DNA of 64,000 nucleotides from Corynebacterium sp. J010B-136 (GCF_002967075.1 NZ_PUGE01000002.1:459484-523483), one strand, 5' to 3'. Counted from the stretch's first letter, positions 10,068 through 19,020 are shown. Notes: generated from the letters alone by a model not told the origin. A program made the numbers and translations.

Positions 10068-10442
10068 TTATCCACGTAGGAAGGGAGCAATGTCATAGAG
10101 ATCGAAATCTGGCAGATTCGGGGCAATGACCGATCCATAAATAGAACCTAGAATCGCCCACACGCCCACGGCGATAACCACATCGAGCAACGCTGCTTGC
10201 CCAGGATTTTCTTCGGCCCCATCTTTAGCGTCCGAGGAGAGTTCGCCTCCACGGACGGCGGAGGAGAGGTCATCAACCTTCAGCTTCGACGAGAATCCTT
10301 CGATGTCGACCTTCGAGGAGAGGTCTGCTCCTTTGACTGCGGAGGACAGTTCTTCGACCGGATTCGCATGAGCGGTAGCTACGCTTAGCGGAGTGAGGGT
10401 CACAGCGGCGGCGGTGATGACAGCAGCGAGTTTTGTGCGCAT
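10068..10442 (-). CDS. Small secreted protein with LSS repeats
   Basis: No function recognised. The 124-residue product has a Sec signal peptide with likely cleavage after AHA at residue 26. Next comes a short low-complexity region in which LSS or FSS recurs about every 9-10 residues (five copies between about 31 and 75). A hydrophobic segment follows at about 85-110, so the mature protein could be membrane-anchored. AGGAG lies 11 bases before the ATG on the minus strand. It has its own intergenic space on both sides, so it is probably monocistronic. Confidence 0.7.
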   Translation of the reverse strand: MRTKLAAVITAAAVTLTPLSVATAHANPVEELSSAVKGADLSSKVDIEGFSSKLKVDDLSSAVRGGELSSDAKDGAEENPGQAALLDVVIAVGVWAILGSIYGSVIAPNLPDFDLYDIAPFLRG

Positions 10443-10534
10443 ATTTATAAGCTCCTGAAGATATTCTGAGAATTTTCTCCCTTATCTTAATCAAGCCTGC
10501 CCCCCGATGAGCAGCAAGGCGTATTTTTGGGACC

Positions 10535-11737
10535 ATGATTAATACTGATTTGAGTACCCAAGCACGTGAGAAAATGCTCTCCACCTACCGGCACTTGCAC
10601 CAAAACCCCGAGCTTTCCATGCAGGAATATAAGACGCAGGAGTTCATTGAAAAAGAACTCGACGATATCGGCCTAGAACACTTCCGCTGTGGCGGCACCG
10701 GCGTGGTCGCCATCGATAAAAATGGCGACGGCCCCACGGTGGCTTTTCGCGCGGACACCGACGGTTTGCCGATTGAGGAGCAAACGGGCGTGGAGTATGC
10801 ATCGACAAGCACTGGCAAATTAGACGGTGCCACCGTGCCCGTGATGCATGGCTGTGGCCACGACAGCCACGTCACTGCCGCACTGACCGCCGCGCGTTTG
10901 ATTCACGAACAACGTGACGCCTGGTCCGGCACGATTGTGTGGATCTTCCAGCCGGCGGAAGAAACCGCCGAAGGCTCCCGCGCCATGGTCGCCGATGGCC
11001 TATGGGATAAAGCGCCCAAGCCTGCGATCGTCTTAGGCCAGCACGTCTTTCCTTTTGAATCGGGCACGTTGCACTACACGCTCAATGCTGCGATGGCTGC
11101 GGCCGATGCGCTGAAGATTACCCTCTACGGCGAACAAGCTCATGGCTCCCAGCCGCAAGATTCCATCGACCCGATTGTGCTGGGCGCGCATATTGTCACC
11201 CGCCTGCAAACCATCGTCGGCCGCGAAATCGCGCCGTTGGATTCCGCCGTGGTCACCGTGGGCACCTTCAATTCCGGGCTGAAAGAAAATATCATCCCGG
11301 ACCGCGCGGAGCTTAAGCTCAACATCCGCACGCTAGAGCCTGCCGTGCGCGAGAAAGTCCTGTCCGCGATTACCCGCATTGTCAATGCCGAGGCCGAAGC
11401 CTCTGGCGCACCGCAGCCTGATATCGAGGAAATCTATACTTTCCCGCAACTGAAGAATGACCCTGAAGAAGGCGCGAAAGTTGCGGAAGCCCTGCGCGCG
11501 GAGCTCGGCGAGGACAAAGTCATCGAAACCCCACCGCTGATGGGCTCTGAGGACTTTGGCCACCTGGCTGACTCCATCGATGTCCCCAGCATGTTCTGGT
11601 TCTTCGGCGGGGCAGCAGCCGATGATGCTAACCCGGCGAAAAACCACTCGCCGCGTTTCTTGCCAGTAGAGGACCCCACGCTAGAAACCGGCGTGCGTGC
11701 AGCAATTGCGGCCATTGGCGCATACGTTGCCCGCTAG
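10535..11737 (+). CDS. M20 family amidohydrolase (carboxypeptidase Ss1/HipO-like)
   Basis: Zinc-dependent amidohydrolase of the M20D group, which cleaves N-acyl amino acids such as hippurate or N-acetyl amino acids. The 400 residues include the metal ligands in HGCGHDSH at about 105-112, the catalytic glutamate pair in PAEETAEGS near 142-150, and a C-terminal MGSEDFG metal-ligand motif near 333. A small dimerisation domain lies between about 185 and 295. Substrate is not determinable. Confidence 0.87.
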   Translation: MINTDLSTQAREKMLSTYRHLHQNPELSMQEYKTQEFIEKELDDIGLEHFRCGGTGVVAIDKNGDGPTVAFRADTDGLPIEEQTGVEYASTSTGKLDGATVPVMHGCGHDSHVTAALTAARLIHEQRDAWSGTIVWIFQPAEETAEGSRAMVADGLWDKAPKPAIVLGQHVFPFESGTLHYTLNAAMAAADALKITLYGEQAHGSQPQDSIDPIVLGAHIVTRLQTIVGREIAPLDSAVVTVGTFNSGLKENIIPDRAELKLNIRTLEPAVREKVLSAITRIVNAEAEASGAPQPDIEEIYTFPQLKNDPEEGAKVAEALRAELGEDKVIETPPLMGSEDFGHLADSIDVPSMFWFFGGAAADDANPAKNHSPRFLPVEDPTLETGVRAAIAAIGAYVAR

Positions 11738-11750
11738 CTCGTAAAACATA

Positions 11751-11793
11751 GAAAAATCCTCGCAAACTCAGGAAAGTTTGCGAGGATTTTTCT
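11751..11793. terminator. Bidirectional rho-independent terminator
   Basis: A long inverted repeat (left arm from AAAAATCCTCGCAAACT, right arm AGTTTGCGAGGATTTTT) with a short loop lies between the amidohydrolase stop and the tRNA 3' end. T-runs on both strands would let it stop the amidohydrolase transcript and the opposing tRNA transcript. Confidence 0.88.
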
Positions 11794-11797
11794 ATCG

Positions 11798-11871
11798 TGC
11801 CCCTGGTGAGACTCGAACTCACACTGGACGGGTTTTGAATCCGTTGCCTCTGCCAATTGGGCTACAGGGGC
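11798..11871 (-). tRNA. tRNA with CAA anticodon (Leu), class I shape
   Basis: The minus strand folds as a 74-nt cloverleaf. The acceptor stem GCCCCTG pairs with CAGGGGC, with discriminator A. The D-arm carries GG, and the anticodon loop TTCAAAA gives CAA, which reads UUG. The variable loop is only 5 nt (CCAGT), and the T-arm GTGAG/CTCAC surrounds TTCGAGT. CCA is not encoded. By anticodon it is tRNA-Leu, but tRNA-Leu normally has a long variable arm, which is missing. The anticodon stem also has one A-C mismatch at its loop end. The amino acid carried is therefore less certain than the anticodon suggests. Confidence 0.85.
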
Positions 11872-11915
11872 TGACATGAAAGATACTATCTTAAGTAGTT
11901 CGCAAAAATAAAATC

Positions 11916-14567
11916 GTGCCGTCTACACTGGTAAACGTGACTTCAAAGCTACTTCTTATTGACGGCCATTCCATGGCATTTCGCGCGTTCTACGCATTGC
12001 CGGTGGATAAGTTCTCTACCTCCGGCGGGCAGCACACCAATGCTGTCTATGGATTCATGTCCATGATGGCGACCTTGTTAGGCGATGAAAAGCCAGATTC
12101 CATTGCCGTTGCCTTTGACGTAGGCCGCAAGACTTTCCGCACGGAGATGTTTCCGGAGTACAAGGCGCAGCGTGAATCCGCACCCGAAGAATTTAAGGGC
12201 CAGGTAACCATTATTCGTGATCTCCTCGACAAGGCAGGCATTACTACGTTGTCGCGCGAGAATTTCGAAGCCGATGATATTTTGGCCACCCTGGCTACGC
12301 AGGCCAGCGACATGTCAGGTTTTGAAACCCTCATCGTCACCGGCGACCGTGACTACCTGCAGCTGGTCAACGACTCCACCACGGTGTTGTACCCCATGCA
12401 GGGCGTATCCAAGCTGCACCGCTTTACTCCGGAGGCAGTGGAGGAAAAATACGGGCTGACACCTCAGCAGTACCCGGATTATGCGGCGCTGCGCGGTGAT
12501 AACTCCGATAACCTCCCCGGCGTGCCCAAGGTCGGGGAGAAGACTGCGCTGAAATGGATTCTGCAGTACAACGACTTAGAAAATCTGCTTAACCACGCCG
12601 ACGAGATTAAGGGCGTGGTGGGCAATAACCTGCGCGAGCGCATCGAGCAGGTGCGCTTAAACCGCACGCTGACGCAGATGATCACCGATATGGACTTAGA
12701 AGTCGGTCCAGCAGACTTGGCGTTTCGCCCCGTCGAGAGCGCTACCATCGCAGAGCTTTTCGATGAACTCGAATTCGGCGGCAACCTGCGCGAGCGCGTC
12801 GTCGATGCGTTCCCGAATATCGAAGGCAGCATGCCGGAACCCGAAAATGACGTCAAGGTCAACGTCACTGACAAGAGCGTTGCCGAGTGGCTGAAGGATA
12901 AAAGCGGCGTAGCAGTGTTCATCACCGGCGATGGCCGTCCTGGCCAAGGTGATGCCACGAGCATTTCGCTCGTCGATGACTCCTTTGACGGCCTCCACAT
13001 TGAACTTGCCGACCTCAGCGCCGAAGATGATAAAGCCCTTGCAGGCTGGCTGGAATCGGATGCCGAGAAGTACCTGCACGAGGCCAAAGCCGCCTATCAC
13101 ATGCTCAAAGGTCGCGGCATTGAGCTCAACGGCATCGCGCATGACACTGCACTGGCCGCATACTTGCTACGTCCTGGCCAACGCACCTATGAGCTTCCCG
13201 ATGTCTACCAGCGCCACCTGCGTAAGACCCTGGAAGCGTCCAGCGAGCAGTTGTCACTTCTCGATGACACCGGCGGCATCGATTCCGCAGCCGCCATCAT
13301 GGAACTAACAGTTGAGCTAACCAAGCTTTTGCAAGAAATCGATTCCTACCAGCTCTACGCTGAGCTGGAGATTCCACTGGTGTCCATCTTGGCCAAGATG
13401 GAAGCGACCGGCATCGCTGTTGATATCGACACTTTGGAATTGCAGCAGGAGGTCTTCGCCAACCACGTCGAGGCCGAAGAAAAGGCCGCGCGTGAGCTCG
13501 CTGGCGATGACAAGCTCAACCTGAATTCGCCCAAGCAGCTACAAACCGTGTTGTTTGAAACTTTGGACCTGCCGAAGACCAAGAAGACCAAGACCGGTTA
13601 TTCCACGGCGGCGAAAGAAATTGAGCAGCTCGCGGTGAACCACCCGCACCCCTTCTTGGACCACTTGCTTGCGCACCGTGAGTACCAAAAGCTCAAGACC
13701 ACGCTTGAGGGGCTCATTAAGACCGTGCAGTCCGATGGACGTATCCACACCACGTTTAATCAGACGGTGGCGTCGACGGGACGTTTGTCTTCGACGGACC
13801 CGAACCTGCAAAATATCCCGGTTCGTACCGAATCCGGACGGACGATTCGCTCGGCATTCATCGTCGGCGAAGGCTACGAGACTTTGCTGACGGCTGACTA
13901 CTCGCAGATTGAAATGCGCGTGATGGCGCACCTGTCCCAGGACCCAGGTTTGATTGAGGCATACAAGGAAGGCGAGGACCTACACAACTACGTCGGCTCC
14001 CGCGTCTTCGATGTGCCGGTCGACCAAGTCACCCCTGAACTGCGCCGCCGCGTGAAGGCTATGTCCTATGGTCTAGTCTATGGCCTTTCTGCATTCGGTT
14101 TATCCCAGCAGCTGTCCATTCCTGCCGGCGAGGCGAAGAAGATCATGGAAGCCTACTTCGACCGCTTCGGTGGCGTGAAGAAGTACCTCGCGGACGTGGT
14201 CGATCAAGCCCGCAAGGACGGCTACACCGCTACGGTCTTTGGCCGTCGCCGCTACCTACCGGAGCTGACCTCCGATAACCGCCTCGCCCGCGAAAACGCC
14301 GAGCGCGCCGCACTCAATGCACCGATCCAGGGCACCGCCGCGGACATCATCAAGGTCGCGATGATTCGCGTGGACAAAGCCCTCGAAGGCTTCAAGTCGC
14401 GTGTGCTGTTGCAGGTGCATGACGAATTGGTCGTCGAAATTGCTCCCGGTGAGCTCGCCGAGGTGCAGGAGATTGTGGAGCGGGAGATGGATGCATCGAT
14501 TAGCTTGCGCGTCCCACTCGAAGTCTCTGCCGGCACCGGCGATAACTGGGACGCTGCCGCGCACTAA
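11916..14567 (+). CDS. polA: DNA polymerase I
   Basis: Repair and Okazaki-fragment polymerase of 883 residues. Residues 1-300 form a complete 5'-3' flap nuclease (FDVGRKTFR, GDRDYLQLV, GDNSDNLPGV). The middle region (about 310-490) keeps the exonuclease fold but lacks the DxE proofreading motif, as in other actinobacterial PolA. Residues 490-883 form the polymerase, with DYSQIEMRV near 660, the O-helix RRRVKAMSYGLVYG near 710 and VHDEL near 833. The start is GTG at 11916; an in-frame GTG at 11937 is an alternative. Confidence 0.96.
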   Translation: MPSTLVNVTSKLLLIDGHSMAFRAFYALPVDKFSTSGGQHTNAVYGFMSMMATLLGDEKPDSIAVAFDVGRKTFRTEMFPEYKAQRESAPEEFKGQVTIIRDLLDKAGITTLSRENFEADDILATLATQASDMSGFETLIVTGDRDYLQLVNDSTTVLYPMQGVSKLHRFTPEAVEEKYGLTPQQYPDYAALRGDNSDNLPGVPKVGEKTALKWILQYNDLENLLNHADEIKGVVGNNLRERIEQVRLNRTLTQMITDMDLEVGPADLAFRPVESATIAELFDELEFGGNLRERVVDAFPNIEGSMPEPENDVKVNVTDKSVAEWLKDKSGVAVFITGDGRPGQGDATSISLVDDSFDGLHIELADLSAEDDKALAGWLESDAEKYLHEAKAAYHMLKGRGIELNGIAHDTALAAYLLRPGQRTYELPDVYQRHLRKTLEASSEQLSLLDDTGGIDSAAAIMELTVELTKLLQEIDSYQLYAELEIPLVSILAKMEATGIAVDIDTLELQQEVFANHVEAEEKAARELAGDDKLNLNSPKQLQTVLFETLDLPKTKKTKTGYSTAAKEIEQLAVNHPHPFLDHLLAHREYQKLKTTLEGLIKTVQSDGRIHTTFNQTVASTGRLSSTDPNLQNIPVRTESGRTIRSAFIVGEGYETLLTADYSQIEMRVMAHLSQDPGLIEAYKEGEDLHNYVGSRVFDVPVDQVTPELRRRVKAMSYGLVYGLSAFGLSQQLSIPAGEAKKIMEAYFDRFGGVKKYLADVVDQARKDGYTATVFGRRRYLPELTSDNRLARENAERAALNAPIQGTAADIIKVAMIRVDKALEGFKSRVLLQVHDELVVEIAPGELAEVQEIVEREMDASISLRVPLEVSAGTGDNWDAAAH

Positions 14568-14603
14568 AAACCTGCAGCTGGCAGGAATCGCAGCGCATCT
14601 TGC

Positions 14604-14639
14604 GTGGATAACTTCGCGCGCCCCTGACTAGTTATCCAC
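14604..14639. repeat. Inverted TTATCCAC element, copy 1
   Basis: Perfect 10-bp inverted repeat GTGGATAACT (14604-14613) and AGTTATCCAC (14630-14639) with a 16-base spacer. Each arm contains 8 of the 9 bases of the DnaA box TTATCCACA. It lies between the convergent polA and RDD genes, and its right arm encodes the last codons and stop of the RDD gene. There is no T-run, so a simple terminator is unlikely. The same 10-mer arms recur at 40557-40606. Confidence 0.6.
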
Positions 14640-15071
14640 CCGGGTGCGCTCCACCATGGTCTTAGTGAAGTAATCAAAGGGATGCTGCGCGAAGCCGAAG
14701 ATAGATAGGCCGAGTATGGCCACGATGGTGGGCTCAACGTAGGGAATGCCGAATGCTGCGAGGACAGTCAGAAGGACCCAGCTGTTGCGAATCGCCGCGG
14801 TTATGTAGCCCCGGTTAATCGAGATGATTTCCAGCTGCAGTGACCACTTGCCCAACGAGGTGTTCCAGCGGCCTTCGACGATGGTGCGGTAGGCGAAAAA
14901 GACCAAGGAGAACGCGTAAATCTGGTACAACGTTGCTGCATCACCAGTCAAGGGAGCATCGGCAGCGAGATTGATGAGCCACTGGATAAGAAGGATGACG
15001 GCTCCGACGGCAAAACCGTCAATCCAAAAGCCGATCGCGCGGCGAATAAGAACAGACAAGCGGTAGCGCAT
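14628..15071 (-). CDS. RDD family membrane protein
   Basis: 147 residues with an N-terminal Arg-rich stretch then RAIGFWIDGFAVGAVILL, matching the R-D-D pattern of the RDD family, and three to four membrane segments. The middle has GRWNTSLGKWSLQLEI, the usual family signature between segments. The function is unknown; some RDD proteins have been linked to ion or osmotic stress. It is convergent with polA and divergent from rpsA. Confidence 0.8.
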   Translation of the reverse strand: MRYRLSVLIRRAIGFWIDGFAVGAVILLIQWLINLAADAPLTGDAATLYQIYAFSLVFFAYRTIVEGRWNTSLGKWSLQLEIISINRGYITAAIRNSWVLLTVLAAFGIPYVEPTIVAILGLSIFGFAQHPFDYFTKTMVERTRVDN

Positions 15072-15289
15072 GAAAAATACGTTACATGGCTCGTGTCAAA
15101 TATTGCACTGCTTGCTGCAAGGATGTAGGGTTGTTGGAGCGTGTCTATGCCCGCAAGCGCTTTCAATCAGTATAGGAGGGTTGACCTCGCTGGCGCGGTG
15201 AGATTGAACGGTGTGTCTAACACTACCAGTCCAAGAGATACGTTTCTGTCCATTTTCGATCTCCTAACAATTTCGGAGCACACTTAAAT

Positions 15290-16759
15290 ATGCCCACTTC
15301 TAACACCCCTCAGGTAGCGATTAACGATATCGGTACCGCTGAGGACTTCCTCGCAGCAGTCGACGCCACCATCAAGTACTTCAACGATGGTGACATCGTC
15401 GAAGGCACCGTGGTTAAGGTTGACCACGACGAGGTATTGCTCGATATCGGATACAAGACCGAAGGTGTCATTCCGTCCCGCGAGCTGTCCATCAAGCACG
15501 ACGTCGACCCAGATGAGGTTGTCGAGGTCGGCGATCAGATCGACGCTTTGGTTCTGACCAAGGAAGACAAAGAAGGTCGTCTGATCCTCTCCAAGAAGCG
15601 TGCACAGTACGAGCGCGCTTGGGGCGCAATCGAAGAGCTGCAGGCCAAGGAAGAGCCAGTTACCGGTACCGTTATCGAGGTTGTCAAGGGCGGCCTCATC
15701 ATCGACATCGGACTGCGTGGCTTCCTGCCAGCATCGCTTGTTGAAATGCGTCGCGTCCGCGACCTGGAGCCATACATTGGCCAGGAGCTGGAAGCAAAGA
15801 TCATCGAGCTCGACAAGCAGCGTAACAACGTTGTTCTGTCCCGCCGTGCATTCCTTGAGCAGACCCAGTCTGAGGTTCGCTCTGAGTTCCTGCACCAGCT
15901 GCAGAAGGGCCAGGTCCGCAAGGGCGTTGTCTCTTCCATCGTCAACTTCGGCGCATTCGTCGACTTGGGCGGCGTAGACGGTCTGGTTCACGTTTCCGAG
16001 CTTTCTTGGAAGCACATTGATCACCCATCCGAGGTTGTCACCGTTGGCGACGAAGTAACCGTAGAGGTTCTCGACGTCGATCTGGACCGCGAGCGCGTAT
16101 CGCTGTCCCTGAAGGCAACCCAGGAAGATCCATGGCGCGTATTCGCACGCACCCACGCTGTGGGCCAGATCGTGCCAGGCAAGGTCACCAAGCTCGTTCC
16201 ATTCGGTGCGTTCGTTCGCGTCGAAGAGGGCATCGAGGGCCTTGTTCACATCTCCGAGTTGGCTCAGCGCCACGTTGAGGTCCCAGACCAGGTTGTCAAC
16301 GTTGGTGAAGAGGTTATGGTCAAGGTTATTGACATCGACCTCGAGCGTCGTCGTATCTCCCTGTCCGTTAAGCAGGCAGACGAGGATTACACCGAAGAGT
16401 TCGATCCATCCAAGTACGGCATGGCTGACTCTTACGACGAGCAGGGCAACTACGTCTTCCCAGAAGGCTTCGACTCTGAGACCAATGAGTGGAAGGAAGG
16501 CTTCGACGAGCAGCGTCAGGCTTGGGAGGCACGCTACGCAGAGTCCGAGCGTCGCTTCCAGCTGCACACCGCTCAGATCGAGCGCCACCGTCAGGCAGCT
16601 GCAGAAGCAGCTGAGACCGAGGCAGCTTCCGCTAACTACTCTTCCGAATCCAACGATGCAGCTCCGGCATCTGAGGCACCGGCAGAGTCCGCAGGTTCCC
16701 TCGCGTCTGATGAGCAGCTCGCTGCTCTGCGCGAGAAGCTTGCTGGTGGCGAGAACTAA
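15290..16759 (+). CDS. rpsA: 30S ribosomal protein S1
   Basis: RNA-binding ribosomal protein that helps load mRNA. The 489 residues contain four S1 domains, at about 36-105, 123-188, 209-277 and 294-363, each with the typical G-V-V-x-G-A-F-V-D strand pattern, followed by an acidic, Ala/Glu-rich tail from about 390 on. Actinobacterial S1 has four to five domains against six in E. coli. Codons are strongly biased to C-ending forms, as expected for high expression. The 218-base leader upstream holds no other gene. A long open frame on the opposite strand is an artefact of that codon bias. Confidence 0.96.
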   Translation: MPTSNTPQVAINDIGTAEDFLAAVDATIKYFNDGDIVEGTVVKVDHDEVLLDIGYKTEGVIPSRELSIKHDVDPDEVVEVGDQIDALVLTKEDKEGRLILSKKRAQYERAWGAIEELQAKEEPVTGTVIEVVKGGLIIDIGLRGFLPASLVEMRRVRDLEPYIGQELEAKIIELDKQRNNVVLSRRAFLEQTQSEVRSEFLHQLQKGQVRKGVVSSIVNFGAFVDLGGVDGLVHVSELSWKHIDHPSEVVTVGDEVTVEVLDVDLDRERVSLSLKATQEDPWRVFARTHAVGQIVPGKVTKLVPFGAFVRVEEGIEGLVHISELAQRHVEVPDQVVNVGEEVMVKVIDIDLERRRISLSVKQADEDYTEEFDPSKYGMADSYDEQGNYVFPEGFDSETNEWKEGFDEQRQAWEARYAESERRFQLHTAQIERHRQAAAEAAETEAASANYSSESNDAAPASEAPAESAGSLASDEQLAALREKLAGGEN

Positions 16760-16794
16760 TTCTCACCGCTAGATAGCTAATAGCAACCAGCTAA

Positions 16795-16834
16795 GAAAAC
16801 GCCCACCGCTTCATTGCGGTGGGCGTTTTCTTTT
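16795..16834 (+). terminator. Rho-independent terminator of rpsA
   Basis: Inverted repeat GAAAACGCCCACCGC (16795-16809) and GCGGTGGGCGTTTTC (16816-16830) with a 6-base loop, followed by TTTTG. It lies 36 bases after the rpsA stop. Confidence 0.92.
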
Positions 16835-16871
16835 GCCAAAACCTGAAAATTAATTAAATGTTTAATAACAG

Positions 16872-16901
16872 TTGATTTTGTTGGCACAGTCTGCTTAGTA
16901 T
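16872..16901 (+). promoter_or_regulatory. Candidate promoter of the PTS operon
   Basis: TTGATT (16872-16877) and TAGTAT (16896-16901) are 18 bases apart, each matching 4 of 6 consensus bases. Transcription would start near 16908, just before the RAT element. No clear GlxR or other operator is visible. Confidence 0.4.
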
Positions 16902-16920
16902 GTAACCTACAACACCCACA

Positions 16921-16991
16921 GGGTTGTTACTCGTAATGGAGGCAAGACCTGAGTGGCTTTTCTATTGTGAATTGCTGCTCAGGTCTTTTCG
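16921..16991 (+). promoter_or_regulatory. RAT antiterminator overlapping a terminator (BglG-type switch)
   Basis: Positions 16921-16950 match the ribonucleic antiterminator bound by BglG/LicT/SacT proteins: it opens GGGTTGTTACT and ends AGGCAAGACCT. Its 3' end is the left arm of a terminator stem, AAGACCTGAG (16944-16953) against CTCAGGTCTT (16978-16987), followed by TTTC. RAT folding and terminator folding are therefore mutually exclusive. When the substrate is present, the downstream BglG-type protein should stabilise the RAT and let transcription reach the PTS gene. Confidence 0.9.
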
Positions 16992-17023
16992 TGTTTTACC
17001 GAGAATGAAAGAAGGTACATCTC

Positions 17024-19009
17024 ATGTCCAAGACTGAGATGCGCACCGCCGCAGAGGAAATCCTCGCAGGCATTGGCGGGGCGGATAACATCGCATCGTT
17101 TACACACTGTGCAACGCGGTTGCGCTTTGAGCTTAACGATGCATCCAAGGCCGACAAAGATAAGCTCGACGCCATCCCGAAGGTCATGGGCGCAGTCCCA
17201 CAGGGCGGGCGCAACTACCAGGTTGTCATCGGTGGCGATGTTGCCAGCGTCTACAACGAAATGGTGCAGCTGCCAGGCGTGCGCAAATCTGATGCTGATG
17301 TGAAAGCGGCCAGCCGTGCGAAGGCACAAGGCAAGATGCCATGGCTCGATACGGCGTTTGAGTATCTGTCCGACTCCTTCCGCCCCATTTTGGGCGTGCT
17401 GCTGGGCGCCTCGCTGATCATTGCGTTTACCGCAGTGATGGAGGCTTTCGGCGTCGTCGATACGCGTGCCGATGACAAGGCTGCGATCTGGTTCTTCATC
17501 GACGCCATGTGGCGTTCGGTGTTTTACTTCCTGCCCGTGATGGTGGCGTATAACGCCGGTAATAAGCTGCGCATTGACCCCTGGGTTCCTGCCGCGGTTA
17601 TGCTCGCGCTCTTTACACCAGAGTTCTTAGGGCTGAAAGAAAACCCTGTCGCCAACTGCATGGTTGATGAAGCACTGGGTACTGAAACCTGTTCCATTGA
17701 CTTGCTGGGCATCAACGTTGCACTGCCAGACTATGGCGGAAACGTCTTCGTGCCGCTGATTATGGCACTGGTGGCAGCCGGAATTTACAAGGGCTTCCAG
17801 AAGATCATTCCATCAGCTGTCCACATGGTCTTCGTGCCATTTTTGACCCTGCTGTTTACCATCCCAATTACCGCAGTTCTGATTGGCCCATTTGGCGTGT
17901 GGCTCGGCAGCACCATCGGGGTGGGCCTGGCATGGATGAACGGTAACGCACCATTCGTCTTCGCCATCCTGATTCCAATGCTGTACCCATTCCTCGTGCC
18001 ACTGGGCCTGCACTGGCCACTCAACGCACTGATGCTCGTAAACATTGAGGCTCTGGGTTACGACTTCATCCAAGGCCCAATGGGCGCCTGGAACTTCGCT
18101 TGTTTCGGTGCAACCGCCGCGGTCCTAGCTATCTCCATGCGTGAGAAGGACCCAGAAATGCGCCAGACCTCCGGTTCGGCACTGGCAGCCGGTCTCTTTG
18201 GTGGTATTTCCGAACCGTCCCTCTACGGTATTCACCTGCGCTTTAAGCGTATTTACCCACGCATGCTGGTCGGTTGTTTCGCAGGTGGTCTTACCATCGC
18301 CATCTTGGGCACGGCATCCGGCGGCGTAACCACCAACGCGTTTGTCTTTACGTCTTTGCTGACCATCCCGGTCTTTTCCCCAATGCTGACCTATACCATC
18401 GCGGTCGCTATTGCTTTCGCCGTAGCCTTCCTGCTGATTTACTTCACTGACTACCGCACCGCAGAGGAAAAGGAAGCATCGCGTGAGCGCGCAGCTGCAG
18501 CGGGATTAGTTCCGAGCGAGACTAATCCCGAAACAGAAGCCAGCACAACCACTGAGACTGCAGATCTGGTCTCACCAGTCGATGGCATGGCCGTCAAACT
18601 CGAAGACATTGATGACAAGGTCTTTGCCGGCGGAACCCTCGGCAACGGCATCGGAATCGTGCCAGTCAACGGTAATATCCAAAGCCCAGTCGCAGGCACC
18701 ATCGCGACGGTCACCAAGACCGGGCACGCCTTCGGCATCAAGACTGATGATGGGGTAGAGGTTCTAGTCCACATCGGCATTAACACCGTGCGCATGAAGG
18801 GCGAAGGCTTTGAGCCCAAGGTCGCCAAGGGAGACGTCGTTAACATCGGCACGCCACTGGCCGAAGTCGACCTAGACAAGATTAAGGAAGCCGGCTACGA
18901 CAACACCGTGGTTGTCACCGTCACCAACACGAAAGCCATGGGGGAGGTCGCAGGCATCGCCGAAGGAGCAGTCAAGGCTGGTGAGGCGGTCGTTGCCATT
19001 AAGCGCTAA
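17024..19009 (+). CDS. bglF: PTS beta-glucoside transporter, EIIBCA
   Basis: Membrane permease that takes up and phosphorylates a beta-glucoside through the PEP phosphotransferase system. The 661 residues run EIIB (about 1-85, phospho-Cys29 in FTHCATRLRF), EIIC (about 105-470, about ten membrane segments with GGISEPSLYGIHLRF near 393), then EIIA (about 520-650, active His near 584 in VHIGINTVRM). The BCA order and RAT leader fit the BglF/BglP subgroup. No phospho-beta-glucosidase gene lies beside it in this window. The bglG-type regulator follows 11 bases later. Confidence 0.9.
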   Translation: MSKTEMRTAAEEILAGIGGADNIASFTHCATRLRFELNDASKADKDKLDAIPKVMGAVPQGGRNYQVVIGGDVASVYNEMVQLPGVRKSDADVKAASRAKAQGKMPWLDTAFEYLSDSFRPILGVLLGASLIIAFTAVMEAFGVVDTRADDKAAIWFFIDAMWRSVFYFLPVMVAYNAGNKLRIDPWVPAAVMLALFTPEFLGLKENPVANCMVDEALGTETCSIDLLGINVALPDYGGNVFVPLIMALVAAGIYKGFQKIIPSAVHMVFVPFLTLLFTIPITAVLIGPFGVWLGSTIGVGLAWMNGNAPFVFAILIPMLYPFLVPLGLHWPLNALMLVNIEALGYDFIQGPMGAWNFACFGATAAVLAISMREKDPEMRQTSGSALAAGLFGGISEPSLYGIHLRFKRIYPRMLVGCFAGGLTIAILGTASGGVTTNAFVFTSLLTIPVFSPMLTYTIAVAIAFAVAFLLIYFTDYRTAEEKEASRERAAAAGLVPSETNPETEASTTTETADLVSPVDGMAVKLEDIDDKVFAGGTLGNGIGIVPVNGNIQSPVAGTIATVTKTGHAFGIKTDDGVEVLVHIGINTVRMKGEGFEPKVAKGDVVNIGTPLAEVDLDKIKEAGYDNTVVVTVTNTKAMGEVAGIAEGAVKAGEAVVAIKR

Positions 19010-19020
19010 CCTGGTTATCG

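Noticed and set aside
11751..11793. Terminator hairpin read as an attachment site next to the tRNA
   Set aside because: Perfect stem with T-runs explains it; no integrase gene or repeat of the tRNA 3' end is visible.
15284..16588. Long open frame on the minus strand opposite rpsA (434 codons)
   Set aside because: It lies wholly within rpsA, has no ribosome site, and its composition is the mirror of the C-ending codons of rpsA.
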